Positions 12,529 through 23,650 of a stretch of 64,000 nucleotides of DNA are shown piece after piece. Under the pieces are notes generated by a model. That model worked only from the letters and a program-made list of their open reading frames with translations, was not told the DNA's origin and made no database searches. The DNA lies in assembly GCA_029582165.1 (NCBI GenBank), contig CM055880.1, positions 7,006,001 to 7,070,000 of the forward strand, written 5' to 3'. Numbering within the stretch: the first letter of the stretch is position 1; each line of letters starts with the position of its first letter. This stretch comes from Portulaca oleracea (Eukaryota; Streptophyta; Magnoliopsida; Caryophyllales; Portulacaceae). The position numbers and the translations under genes are program-made.

Positions 12529-12803
12529 TAGAGCTGACAAAATTTTGTCCGACCCGGATTACCCGAATTGTCCGACCCGGAAAAAACCGGGTCTGGACAT
12601 AAATTTTTCGTCCGAATTTTTATATTGTCCGAATTGACAGAATATTCGGACATAAAATTTCTCTTTTTTCTATTGTTCGAACCCGATTTTAGCTTCGTCT
12701 GAATTATCCGACCCGGTTTGATCCGACCGGGTCCGGACATGAATTTCTCATCCGAATTTTGACATTGTCCGAGTTTGTCCGACCCGGATTTTTGCCAGCG
12801 CTA
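12529..12803. mobile_element. hAT-like MITE with near-perfect 8-bp target duplication
   Basis: Termini TAGAGCTGACAAAATTTTG and ATTTTTGCCAGCGCTA are imperfect inverted repeats. Flanking octamers GCAAGAGG (12521-12528) and GCAGGAGG (12804-12811) agree at 7 of 8 positions. The interior repeats GTCCGACCCGG and CCGGGTC several times. It lies just upstream of the GBSSI promoter region and abuts the Stowaway-like element at 12267-12514. Confidence 0.8.
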
Positions 12804-12811
12804 GCAGGAGG

Positions 12812-13101
12812 AGATTTGATTAGGGGTATCGAAAAATGGAATCATGTAATCTTCCCTCAACTTGAGGTGATCAGTGCCCCTACACTCCGCAGACGACACG
12901 TGTAACGGTGGGCCACCCCTCTGCATAGTATCACAATAAATGATGGGGAAAATTATGGACCGTGAATTAGAGAGAGTGGTGAGTTGGTGAAGAAGAAGAA
13001 CACCTTCGCATCAAACAGTCTTACACTCCACCAGTTGTACCCCGACCCGACCCGATCCGATTCTGAAAGCGAGAACTCCGGCAGCTACAACCACTGCACA
13101 A
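12812..13101 (+). promoter_or_regulatory. Putative GBSSI promoter and untranslated first exon
   Basis: The sequence about 12890-12920 contains GACACGTGTAAC, a G-box with a CACGTG core, followed by GGTGGGCCACCCC. A purine-rich leader (GAGAGAGTGGTGAG, about 12970) follows. A splice donor follows at 13102 (GCACAA then GTAAGA), and an acceptor TTGTAG lies at 14611-14616, ten bases before the start codon. Many plant waxy genes have a non-coding first exon and a leader intron, and this layout fits. The exon start is not determined and no transcript evidence is available. Confidence 0.45.
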
Positions 13102-13439
13102 GTAAGATTTGCTTTTGCTTGTTTTCATGATGATTCGGTAATTTGGACCCTGTTTAGGGTGTCCAATTGGATGTTTCAGGGGGGTTTGAATCCGGATTTC
13201 TCGAGTGTCGGATTCGAAAAGAAAAAGAAAATGGGTTGATTGATTTTCCCCCATTTTACGTATCTTCAGTTGAAATTAGGAGTATTATCGTTTGGATTTG
13301 CTAGCTTTTGGTGATGTTAGTTTATCGTCATGCTTCCATTTTTTGCTTTTGGTTTCTGCCGCCTTTTTCTTCCTGATGGAGTGGATTCATTTCTCCATGG
13401 CTTCCAATTTTAAAGTTTTAAATATTATTTTATTTCGAA

Positions 13440-13810
13440 GGGACATGATAACCATCTTGACTCAAGATGGTATTTAACCATCTTGAATGGTTCATATTTC
13501 ATATTTTTATAACTTTTATTAGTATTTTTTTAATAATTATATATATTTATCAATTATAATAATATAATACTTATCAGTTTGGTCAAAAAATATAATAATA
13601 GTCTAATTTTATCAATTATAGTAAAAAATGTACATTTTATACATAGTTTTATATTTATGAAATAAATATAAATAAATAATTATTTTTAAATTGTTTATAA
13701 GTTATAGTAACCTTGAAAATAATGAAATATACCTTTAAAATTATTTAAATACTCTTACATTTAACTTTATTAGTGATTTAGAAAAAAGGCAAGATGTCAA
13801 AATGTTTATC
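13440..13810. repeat. Dispersed AT-rich repeat, copy 1
   Basis: This segment resembles 60765-61150 over roughly 350 bp, sharing TACATTTTATACATA-like and AAATATAAATAAATAATTAT segments and the order of intervening blocks. In this copy CATCTTGA / TCAAGATGG form a small inverted repeat at the start. The element type is unknown. It would lie inside the proposed GBSSI leader intron. Confidence 0.55.
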
Positions 13811-14625
13811 ATTTTCGTAATTCAATATATATAGTCATAGAGAGGTGAGGGGCATATATTCTTTGACTGAACCAACGAATGTGAATTAGATACTGGTACC
13901 ATTAGATGACTAAAAAGTCTAAAATAAGTGTTTTGATTCAATATGGTTATTGGTGGTTAATAACTCTTTTGAATTTCGCGTAAATCACTCAAAAATTGAA
14001 TATAAGGATAGTTAAATCCGAGGTTGTTAAAATCGGGATCCTTACTCAAATCCATAAATCCATGGGGTAATTAGAAATCGTGATTTTAATAACTATGGTT
14101 ACATCGTTATAAAAATATGTTTTGACAACTTTTTTGGGTTTGAATCAAGATCATATAAGTTTGTTTTAGCAACTTTTTGGTTTCTTATTTCTATATTTCA
14201 GCAAGCCATTAATAAATGAATTACTAATCTTTGATGTCACATTCAAATGAAACAATCTTTGAAGAAGGGGTGTTAAATCTCTTGGTGGTTACAATTTTTT
14301 CAGTGAATATTGTAATGTTTTAGGGGGGGTTTTGTGGGCATGTTGTGAGGGCTAGATTTCCATTGAACCTAACTCGATATCGTGCTATCCTTTTTCCTAC
14401 GAGTTAGCTCATCGGAATTACACTCAGTAGAGGAGCTCCCTAGATAGGCCGCTTACCATTGTTAAAAAAAAATGTTCCTAGGCCATATAAAATCATCTCA
14501 ATCAAGAGCTTAAGCTGATGGTTGTAACTCCATAAATGATTTTATATTCTAACAGGCCAAAGACAACTCAAGTACAACCTAGCAACTAAAGTCTCAACAC
14601 TTTCCAACCATTGTAGGCTAAAGCT

Positions 14626-17600
14626 ATGGCATCCATGGCTGCTGCTCATTTCGTGTCGACAAGCGCGCACGTTGCTGATCAAATCAAAGGTAGCTTGGCC
14701 CAGAGCGACCTTAAGATGCAGCTCACCACTCACAACGGCTTAAGACCGTTGAACAAGGTGGACGTGCTTCAGACGAAATCCTCCCCTAAAGCTGCCGTAA
14801 AGCACCTGAGGACCCAAGGACCGAGAACCCCGAACAACAGGCAATCGGGTTCGTCTAAAGTCGTATGCGGGCTCGGAATGAAAGTGGTGATCGTGTCATC
14901 CGAGGTTGCGCCCTGGAGCAAAACCGGAGGTCTCGGTGATGTTATCGGTGGAATGCCGCCGGCTTTGGCTGTAAGGCTTTTCGTTTCGGTTTTTTCATTT
15001 CAGGATCATAATGAGTCGTATATCAGGTTCTGATGAAAACTGTGTTTGTTTCTTTTAGGCTAATGGGCACAGAGTCATGACGGTTTGCCCTCGCTATGAT
15101 CAGTACAAGGATGCATGGGACACCAATGTGCTAGTCGAGGTAGTTCTTGCCTTTCCCTCGGTTGCTTTATTTTCGTAATTTATCATAACTTACTGTCGAT
15201 TGTTGTTGAATTGTGCTCGTGGATGTTGAAAAGAACAATAGTTTACCTATAGACATTGTTAGTTTCAGTCTAAGCTGTAAATATTTTCTTGCAGTTGAAA
15301 GTTGGAGACAGAGTTGAAACCGTTCGATTCTTCCATTGTTACAAAAGAGGAGTTGATCGCGTCTTTGTGGACCACCCCATGTTCCTCGAGAAGGTTGGAA
15401 CAAACTTTCTACTCGAATGATTGTCCCAAGGCCTTCCAATACGACTGAACTTTCCTTGCGATGTTGCTTAAACTATTACCATCATTGCAGGTGTGGGGTA
15501 AAACTGCATCCAAAATATATGGTCCGATAGCTGGCGAAGACTACGATGACAACCAGCTTCGATTCAGTTTGCTTTGCCAGGTACAATTTCTCACTCTGGT
15601 GTTTATAGTTTTACTTTTATGCGAGGAAAGAAAATGGTGCCGAGCTTAGATCTTCGTATAGGCCATCTCATCGTATAACTTCTCATCCTTGTAGGCTGCG
15701 TTGGAGGCCCCGAGAGTTTTGAACCTAAACAACAACCCAAAGTTCTCCGGCCCCTACGGTACCAATTCAAGCTTCCAATATGTTTTTCTTTCTCTTAAAC
15801 GACTATCGTGCTAGCTATCAAGTATTTGGGACTTCCCTTTATGTTTTTATGACTTTTGGTGTGTAGGCGAGGATGTTGTGTTCGTTGCTAACGACTGGCA
15901 CACAGCGCTTCTCCCGTGCTATCTTAAGGCCATGTACCAATCTAGGGGAATCTACCAAAACGCCAAGGTCGCCTTCTGTGTGCACAACATGGCCTACCAA
16001 GGGAGATTTGCTTTTTCCGATTTTTCAATGCTCAACCTTCCTGACCAATTCAAGGGATCCTTCGACTTTCTCGATGGGTAGGCTTCATCGACATGTTACA
16101 TTACATGGGTCTCCTACGGTTCGATGCAACTTTCTACTAAGTTACTGAACATCTAGTATTGTCCATTTCACAGGTATGACAAGCCCGTAAAAGGGAGGAA
16201 AATAAACTGGATGAAAGCAGGGTTCTTGGAATCAGATGCAAGGATAACTGTCAGTCCATACTATGCCGAGGAGATTACTTCTGGTCCAGCAAAAGGTGTT
16301 GAGCTCGACAACATTCTTCGTATGCTTGGTATCATAGGTATAGTAAACGGTATGGATGTTCAAGAGTGGAATCCAGCGACTGATAAGTACATCGATGTTA
16401 AATACGATTCCACAACGGTACAATTGCCCTCTTGAACCCTGATGAATTTTTTTTAAGTTTTACGTCTTTTGGCATGCTGGTTACTTTTGTTTGATAATCT
16501 TTGTGTATTTCTGTCATGCAGGTGACGGATGCAAAGCCACTCTTGAAGGAAGCCCTTCAAGCAGAGGTTGGGTTGCCGGTTGATCCCGACATTCCACTGA
16601 TTGGTTTCATTGGTAGACTCGAGGAACAGAAAGGTTCAGACATTCTGGCTGCAGCTATTCCACAGTTCATCAAAGAGAACGTGCAGATCGTGGTTCTTGT
16701 AAGTGTTAGAATCTAGGGCATCAATTCTTTCGAATGAAGGGTTAAATGGTTACTATTTATCCTCATCGACGAATTTCTCTGTTCAGGGGACCGGGAAAAA
16801 GGCCATGGAAAAGCAACTGGCACAGCTCGAGATCTTATACCCAGACAAGGCTAGAGGAGTGGCTAAGTTTAATGTCCCGTTGGCCCATATGATAACTGCT
16901 GCTGCTGATTTCATGTTGGTTCCTAGCAGATTTGAGCCCTGTGGTCTCATCCAACTACATGCCATGCGATACGGAACTGTAATGCCCTTGAATCGCAACT
17001 CCTATTTGGACATTTGTTAGATTCTAGGGAGGAAACTTTGTTGACTTAAGAAACTCGAACAACTTTCCTAGGAAAATAACCCAACCAAACACACTATTAG
17101 TACTTTTGGGTGAGGGAGCGTTTGGTAGGAACCTTAGGGAAATTTTTCCCAGGGAAGTTTACCATGGGAAAGATTTCCTCGGGAAACTTTTCCCTAGGCA
17201 AATGTAAGAAATGGTAGGCCCACCGTAAAATTTTTCCCAAAGTCAACCTACATCCAAACATGGGAAAATAAGTCAACCCGGGAAAATTGACCATTTCCCC
17301 GGGATTTTTGACCAACCAAATCTAACTGAACCTATGGAAATGCTTGTTTAACAGGTCCCAATTGTTGCCTCTACTGGTGGGCTAGTGGACACAGTGAAGG
17401 AAGGCTACACTGGATTCCAGATGGGTGCATTCAGTGTCGAAGTAAGCTACTTATCTGCATTTTTTTGCGGTTTGGCCCTTTTATACGTATACAAACAGAC
17501 TAATTACGGTCTGGAACCCTTTTGTATTCAGTGTGATGCTGTCGATCCAGCTGATGTAACTGCTCTTGCAACCACGGTCAAGAGAGCACTCGGGGTTTAC

Positions 17601-18225
17601 GGTACCCCCGCCATGACAGAGATGATTCAGAACTGCATGGCCCAGGATCTTTCTTGGAAGGTCAGTTTTTCCTTCTATTTCCTGAGCTCTGAGACTCATT
17701 TATCAGTTATTGGTCTGAAATTGTAACGCCCTAGGCCCTCACGGGCCGCGGACATTACCAATACTGCTTTAAGGATCACTGACTGACCTCACAAATCACC
17801 CCGAGTCCTTCTAGCGTGTTTTGTCCTCGCTCACACACTGTCTGGGAAAACTTTCCAAGAGGTCATCCATCTTGAGACTACCTATATTACCTGGACTCGG
17901 GACACGGGTGTCTGACACAGAATTACGGACACGGGGATACCTTGGTGACCTTGGTGATATAAGTAGTCATTTCAATCATTTTAAGTCACACTTAACCACA
18001 TATCCGGGGTGTTATAAAATAGACATTATAAATATGGTTACTCCCACATTAGTCTACTTAGGGTTTGCTTCTTTATATGAAATCCGGTGTTGAATTATGG
18101 TTGTACAGGGACCTGCAAAGTTGTGGGAAAAGGTGCTGCTAGATCTCAACGTTTCAGGAAGTGAAGCTGGAATTGATGGAGAAGAAGTTGATGCACTCGC
18201 CAAGGAAAACGTTGCCACCCCCTAA
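14626..18225 (+). CDS. GBSSI: Granule-bound starch synthase I, plastidic (12 coding exons, 611 aa)
   Basis: Transfers glucose from ADP-glucose to alpha-1,4-glucan and makes amylose on starch granules in plastids. Coding exons: 14626-14970, 15059-15139, 15295-15393, 15491-15580, 15695-15758, 15867-16077, 16174-16417, 16522-16698, 16787-16978, 17355-17441, 17532-17660 and 18109-18225. All junctions are GT-AG, the phases close, and the total is 612 codons including stop, the usual GBSSI size. Residues 1 to about 80 form a Ser/Ala/Thr-rich transit peptide ending near VVCGLGM. The ADP-glucose-binding motif KTGGL is at 99-103. STGGL at 507-511 is the GBSSI form of the second such motif. [10 protein letters not shown] and [10 protein letters not shown] mark the GT5 C-terminal lobe. 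A MITE-like insertion lies in intron 9 and a Cassandra-type LTR in intron 11. No frame damage was seen. Confidence 0.96.
17103..17325 (+). mobile_element. MITE-like foldback insertion in GBSSI intron 9
   Basis: The segment begins near GCGTTTGGTAGGAACC and ends near GGATTTTTGACCAACCAAATC, short imperfect inverted ends. Between them are repeated GGGAAAATTT, TTTCCC and CCTAGG motifs that pair internally. It is non-coding and probably removed with the intron. Boundaries are approximate. A similar GTTTGGTT and TTTTCCC-rich stretch occurs near 23920-24220. Confidence 0.45.
17722..18016 (-). mobile_element. Solo Cassandra-type LTR, antisense inside GBSSI intron 11
   Basis: Read on the minus strand, this 295-bp insert starts TATAACACCCCGGATATG and ends GGCCTAGGGCGTTACA, so it is bounded by near-complementary TGTTACA-like ends. 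It aligns along most of its length with the LTR at about 50098-50388; for example ACGCTAGAAGGACTC matches ACGTTGGAAAGACTC. Complement positions 17841-17884 contain GATGGATGACCTCTTGGAAA, matching the 3' part of plant 5S rRNA. Upstream of that the 5S-like block is replaced by a GTGTCCG/GACACGGG-rich stretch. No internal domain or second LTR is present. Confidence 0.8.
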
Positions 18226-18501
18226 GAACTCCCAACGACACTATCGGAGTTGAACTAACAGTATAACATACTTATATACATATAGATTGGTGTCTATATG
18301 AACACCATTTTGGCAGACTTTTGTGTCGCGAATCACAAGCAATTCGACTTGTGTGCTATGTACGTAGCTATAGTGATGTATAGGGTGTGAAAGTCTGAAA
18401 GATCTTCCTACATGCTCGAAAATGCATGATTCTTATGTGTGAGTGTGGTCGTGTTGAGCTGTATCTGTATGTTTTACTATTATAAGATCGTTGAATAAGG
18501 T

Positions 18502-18765
18502 TTAAGATCTTAGGAAGCAAATGGCCTGCTCTTCATGTAAATCCCCGATTTCTGTGGAAAGTGTAAAATCAGGTGCTTCCGGACGGTTTTGAATGTTAGC
18601 AAACTCATGAGCAACCTTGTTACTAGCCCTGCCTTGACTTGTCAGTTGTTGCATACTTTTGAACTTTCTCCTTGTGCTCTTGCAGAGCTCTGCAGACAGG
18701 GATATGCCTAATTTGCAAATATGTCTGACTATTATTTCTCTAATGCACAAGCCACAATGGCAAGA
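18502..18765 (-). mobile_element. RNase H-like fragment of a LINE, decayed
   Basis: The minus-strand frame contains GRASNKVAHEFANI, which resembles the end of the RNase H-like domain of plant non-LTR elements (R-x-x-N-K-V-A-H). No upstream RT remains nearby. It lies about 270 bp past the GBSSI stop, so it may overlap the GBSSI 3' flank in antisense. Confidence 0.5.
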
Positions 18766-18783
18766 TTAGGCATTTTCAAGCTA

Positions 18784-19267
18784 GGGTGTGTTTGGTTGGG
18801 ATGAAAATCATACTCTGTAAAATTATTTTTCTATTTTCCGATGTTTGATGGACAGAAAATGGGGGAAACCATTTTCTAAAAAAATCAGTTTCTCCCCTTA
18901 TGTAAATTATTTTCCCGAGTTCAACTCTAAGAAAACTAATTTTCCTAACCCAAGTTAATCACACAAACCCCTTACTCCCTTTCTCATGCCTGCCCTAACC
19001 CTACCTGAGGTCTCGAGTATTCCTAATGCACCAATGTTGTCAAGCAAGATACTTCTCTCTCTCTCTCTCTCATGCACACACACACACACCCGTCTCTCTC
19101 TCTCTCTCTCTCTCTCCTTATCACCAAACAGGTGAAAATCGTTTTCCTGGAAAACCATTTTCTTGTATACCAAACACGTATAAGTAGTAAAAGTATCAAA
19201 TGAAAATTCATTTTCTAAGAAAATCATTTTCTAAGGAAAATGGTTTTCATTTGCACCAAACACACCT
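18784..19267. mobile_element. Inverted-repeat element containing TC microsatellites
   Basis: Left end GGGTGTGTTTGGTTGGGATG and right end TTCATTTGCACCAAACACACC are inverted repeats. Sub-terminal ATTTTCT and AGAAAAT runs also pair. The interior carries TC tracts at about 19052-19070 and 19095-19116 and a CA tract between them. CTA flanks the element on both sides. The class is uncertain; it may be PIF-like. Confidence 0.6.
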
Positions 19268-20348
19268 CTAGCTATGAACGCGCGAGTCTTGTTTTACCTC
19301 AAAGACCACAAGTGCAACCTCAGCAAACTTAGTAGACCACAAGGACAATAAACATTGTTTATCAATCCCACAATTTTCACTAATGGGAAATATTTTGCTT
19401 CCATCAAGAATTGAACTTTAGAGGGGAGCATGAAAGAAACGGGTGACTGTCACTTAGCTATCACCTCTTTGATAACTTTAGTTTTTGGTTTTTGGGTTCC
19501 TAGGTCGATGTCCAGTGTATGATGTGGATCTTAGACTATGGAACTCATAATATGAAAACTTTACGTTCTTGAATTTGATTTGGAGGTCGAGAAATTCATG
19601 GTTAATGGTTAACATTGGACAAACTTGACTAGAAACATGAATGCCCAAACCCTAAACCTGGGATCTCTAAACCTAAAATCCAAGGTTTAGGGACACTAAT
19701 ACCAAAGACACCCCAAGCTCGATCCATAAGCCTAGAATCATGAACCAAATTACAATTAAGGAATTAAGAGTTTTTCGATATGGAACCAGATCCCATGTCT
19801 TGACTTGGACCCAAGCACCAGACATACATCATACCAAAATCGATACTCTAAAATCCTGAGGTACATCACAAACACAATAGAGGACAAAATCATACGCCAA
19901 CTCCAACTAGCTGTGGCCCAAACTAGCATTAGTTGTTTGAGGACATACATCACTAGATTTTACCAGTTGATTAGTGATGTATGTATGTCCCGAAGTACTA
20001 GACATACATCAAACCAAAACCGTATCTTTGTATCACAAACATAATTGAGGACAAACACAAGAAAGTCTAGTGAAGGTGATAAATGGTGAAGAGAATTTTA
20101 GAGGCAGAAGAGGGATTTTCTGTATTGCATTCTTGAAGGAATCTCAAATGTACATTGTATCCCTCTTTTAATACGAGGGTAAGGACACAACAAATGCAAC
20201 ATACATAACTACTTTCGACCCACGTAACTACTCATTGTCCAGCTCAGCTGAGGTTTAGGACTAACAGCATCACCTTAACACTTTCATTCCCGAATCTCCG
20301 AATGTGTTCTCAGTTCTCATGTACCAAAATATCAATCACCCTAGGTTA
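19268..20348. other. Intergenic between GBSSI and the plastid membrane-protein gene
   Basis: I see no gene. Segments about 19808-19900 and 19995-20070 are imperfect direct copies (AGACATACATCA and ACCAAAA blocks followed by CACAAACACAAT/CACAAACATAAT and GAGGACAAA). The 3' UTR of the minus-strand gene ending at 20349 probably lies at the right side. Confidence 0.5.
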
Positions 20349-23300
20349 CTATTCTATCATATACAACTCTTCGTCTCTCTTCATAAACAAAAGGTAAGCA
20401 ACCAAGCCAACAACTGGTATGTACCTAAGAGAATTCACAAGACCAACTTTATCATCCTCGACATTTTCGACATTCTCACAAATCAGCCAAGGCTGGAAGA
20501 TGGAGTAGAGGACAATATCCCAGATAAAAGCATAAGCCAACCTCTCTGATCCTAGATAATCCAGCAAGTAGTTCCATCTGTCAGTTAAACTCCCAAAATC
20601 ACCATCCATTCTCCCAAATAGCGCCCATAAAATGGATATCAAACACACAGCTCCACCGGTTAGCCCAACTAGATGTGCACCTTTGATCATCACGACACCC
20701 AACTGAGATGGCTTTTTAGGATTTCTCCCTTCATCGGCTTGGTTTAGTCTGATAGCCATGTAGGGTATCAAGAATGCTGTGATAAAAAGGAAAATGGCAA
20801 GGTTATTACGACAACAGTTTCTTGAATTCAGTAATTGGTATACATTACTAAAGACATGAAAATAGTATGATATAAGAACACCTCCAATTTTACCCAAGCA
20901 ATTAGTAGCTGCAAGATATACAAAGGCGGTCCGATTGGGCTTGTCTATGTGTGGCTAGCTGAGTGCATAGTTTCTATTATCTTCATACCAAAAATGTGAA
21001 AACTAGACAATTCAACACATTTTGATCTACCAGACTATGCTAAAATGTGAAAACTAGACAATTCAACACATTTTGATCAACGCGGCAAAGAAGCAAGACA
21101 TTTTTTTTTCCCTAACATTTTTGGAAGGAAGCAGACTATGCTAAAAAGTGAAAACTAGACAATTTATGCATCTAATATTCAAGTTACCGAACTCACATGT
21201 CAGTCATACTATACCAACAACTTAAGGATGCGCAACATGAAATTCAATCAGCTCTTTATAGGTGATGTTGTACGGATCTAATCAGGATGTCTTTTGAAGC
21301 TTTATCTTCATTAGAAGTTATCTTAACTTCAGCTTATGGAATCACAAAGATGGTTTGTCAGAATTCAGTTTCCAAAACAAACTCCCAGAAAAATAAAAAC
21401 AAGACAAGCAAAAGAGATTTTTAATAGAAACTTACTGTTTGTAAGGAACATCTGCATGCCCCATAACACATCTAAAGATCCCTTGAATCTGTCTCTCTTG
21501 GAATCAGTATATAGCAGAGGTGCAAACATAAGGGTCCAACCAATAACAAAGTTGAAGAGTCCTTCGGACATCTGATGAAAACCAAACAAGAGGGCTATGT
21601 TAGACTGAGCATTCGTCGCAAGGATCCATTACATGAATGCCAACTACACTGTCAGAAATACTCACTGGATGAAGAACCGGAGCCTCCATTATATGAATGC
21701 CAACTACTCTGTCAGAAATACACAAAATATATTAAAGCTGGAACCAGGACAAAGATTAGCCAGAGACATGAAAACGAAGCCAAGGGGCAGAATATTGGTG
21801 CTCCAGCTAAAGACAATGGGAGCATAGTTACCAAGAACGCTTCCCGGGTCATTAGTCCCGCAACGCAGGTCACTAATTTTAACACAAATTTAGCCTAGTT
21901 TTGACTTCGGAACGCGGGTCGGAGGCGTATGTAGTGTTCCCAGTAACTATGATTGGGAGGCAAGGCCCAATATGACAAGTGAAAATTGTCACAAAAAAAA
22001 ATTGATAAGTAACAAAAATCTCAGAAAGAAAAAGGAAAAAAAAAAAAAAAGTATGCCCACACTAGCCACTTAGGAGGTCATACCTATTGAACATGTGAGG
22101 GAGTTACTCTCTACCATCAATAAGAAGTTAAGAACAGACAATAGAGCCTATGTTGTTTTCTAATGCTCTGATCTCCATACCCGAAAAGAGAACTGATTCA
22201 TCTGATTTTTAGTTTATTTTCATTAGGATAGGATCTTGAAATCATTATGCAGGATGATTACGCATAAATCAAACTGAAGTTCAAAATAACCCTTCTAGTA
22301 TTTGGTTTTAACCAAGAATGGCATAGATAGTTCCAGAAGCTTCATCAAAGCTATTCACCCATATTATAATATACATTCACATTACAAATGTCGATACGAT
22401 CTTAGACTTCAACAAAGCGAACTTACCTGCATTTGCGAAAGGCAATATGAAGAAGAAATTCAGAGAAAGACCCAAGAGAGAGTTGACAGTCTCAGAACTG
22501 ATAGCCCACACAGGATCTCCCTGTTAATATACAAGTAAAACTTTATTCCCTTCCTTTCAAAACAACTTTTTTGAAGATACATTGATAGGAAATGATGGTC
22601 AAAGTGTTGTATTCGACACCATAAATAGTCACAAGCAATAGTTGTTTTGAAACACAAGGAGTAGTTAATTACACTATATCAAATTACACTACATCGACAA
22701 CATTTCCCTTCTAGTCAAAGCCATAGTTCACAAGTACAAGCTTTCCAATAGCGGCGCTCGGAGAGGAACCAAACAAGGCAATACAAGAGCTTTGCATAGA
22801 TTGAATAATGCACAATTCCAATAGTTTGAATAGTAATAACATTTCCCTTCAAATTACACTATATCAATAAGTTACTCATTTGGCTAACTTGGGCCTTGAA
22901 TGATTCATCTGAAATTTTGGACCATGCTGAAAATTTTCATTCCTAAACTGAAAATATGAACTCAGGATCAAAGTTGTATGTTCAAACGTCCTACCTTCAA
23001 CCAGAAATCATACAATGCTAATTACAGCGAAATATGGCACAAATTCACATAGCAAAACCAGCTGCAAGATCATGTTCTTCAAATTTACGGGTATGATTCC
23101 AATTCTATATCAAGTGTTCCTAAATTCCATGACTAAAATACATTTCAATTCAGAATATCAATCAGTCTGAGTACACTGTCACAATGAACAGCGAACTAAA
23201 GTGAAACATGGCACTGAATTGGGTACTTTCGCTCGAATTTTGTAATCACAAATGTAATTTTACATGTCATGAAAATGAAATTGAAAATGGGCACAAAATT

Positions 23301-23650
23301 GGGGAACTAACCGGGGCATAAGGAAGCAAAAACAACCACAAAATGTAGACGCCCTCCATAACCCACAACCCTATCTGCGTCAATCTCCTCCGACCATCAT
23401 CACCAGCATTGTCTTCTTCAATTCGTTTAGGGTTAGGGTTCTTACTCGAGGAGCTTCGACTTGCGTTAGGGATTGATAATGATAATTCACGTCGAACGAC
23501 CCGAAAATGTGGGGAATTTTGAAAATGGCGGCGGTGAGAGGCAGATAACGGTCGAATTGATGAGGATTTTGGAGGAAATTGTCGGTAGCCATTGCAGAGG
23601 AGGATGGGAGAAGTTGATAGCCTCGCCGGCGAGATTGCCGTCACCGTCAT
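20349..23650 (-). CDS. Conserved plastid-type multi-pass membrane protein of unknown function (5 exons, 344 aa)
   Basis: Exons in coding order (minus): 23650-23312, 22520-22427, 21703-21666, 21571-21436 and 20776-20349. All are GT-AG, phases close, total 345 codons including stop. Residues 1 to about 75 are Ser/Pro/Arg-rich with few acidic residues, like a chloroplast transit peptide. The first hydrophobic span is about GVYILWLFLLPYAP. It is followed by the motif GDPVWAISSETVNSL, by NFFFILPFANAVGIHIMEAP, by a segment with FNFVIGWTLMFAPLLYTD, by FLIPYMAIRLNQADE, and by two or three further hydrophobic spans. I recognise the pattern from uncharacterised plant and algal proteins but can name no function. 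Exon 3 is only 38 nt and supplies the GIHIMEAPVLHP link; without it the frame does not close. The ATG at 23650 is the first methionine in frame. Confidence 0.82.
20991..21165. repeat. 51-bp tandem repeat in intron 4 of the plastid membrane-protein gene
   Basis: AAAATGTGAAAACTAGACAA followed by TTCAACACATTTTGATC occurs at 20991 and again at 21042 (period 51). A third, partial copy (GTGAAAACTAGACAATTT) lies near 21146-21163. Confidence 0.8.
21605..21722. repeat. Tandem duplication covering a micro-exon and its acceptor
   Basis: Two adjacent copies share ATGAATGCCAACTAC followed by a one-base difference and CTGTCAGAAATAC, at about 21625-21662 and 21688-21724. On the minus strand the right-hand copy is functional exon 3 (21703-21666) with its CTGACAG and TAG acceptors. 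The left-hand copy repeats the acceptor and the first 20 or so exon bases, with an ATGTAATGGATCC variant, but lacks the rest of the exon and its donor. Confidence 0.75.

Noticed and set aside
18955..19227. Open frames across the TC/CA microsatellites
   Set aside because: Arg-Glu repeat translation of simple sequence inside an inverted-repeat element.
21560..21571. Acceptor TCCGAAG for exon 4 joined directly to exon 2 in the plastid membrane-protein gene
   Set aside because: In frame, but it omits the GIHIMEAPVLHP segment expected between these parts. The 38-nt micro-exon gives a better, fully phased model.
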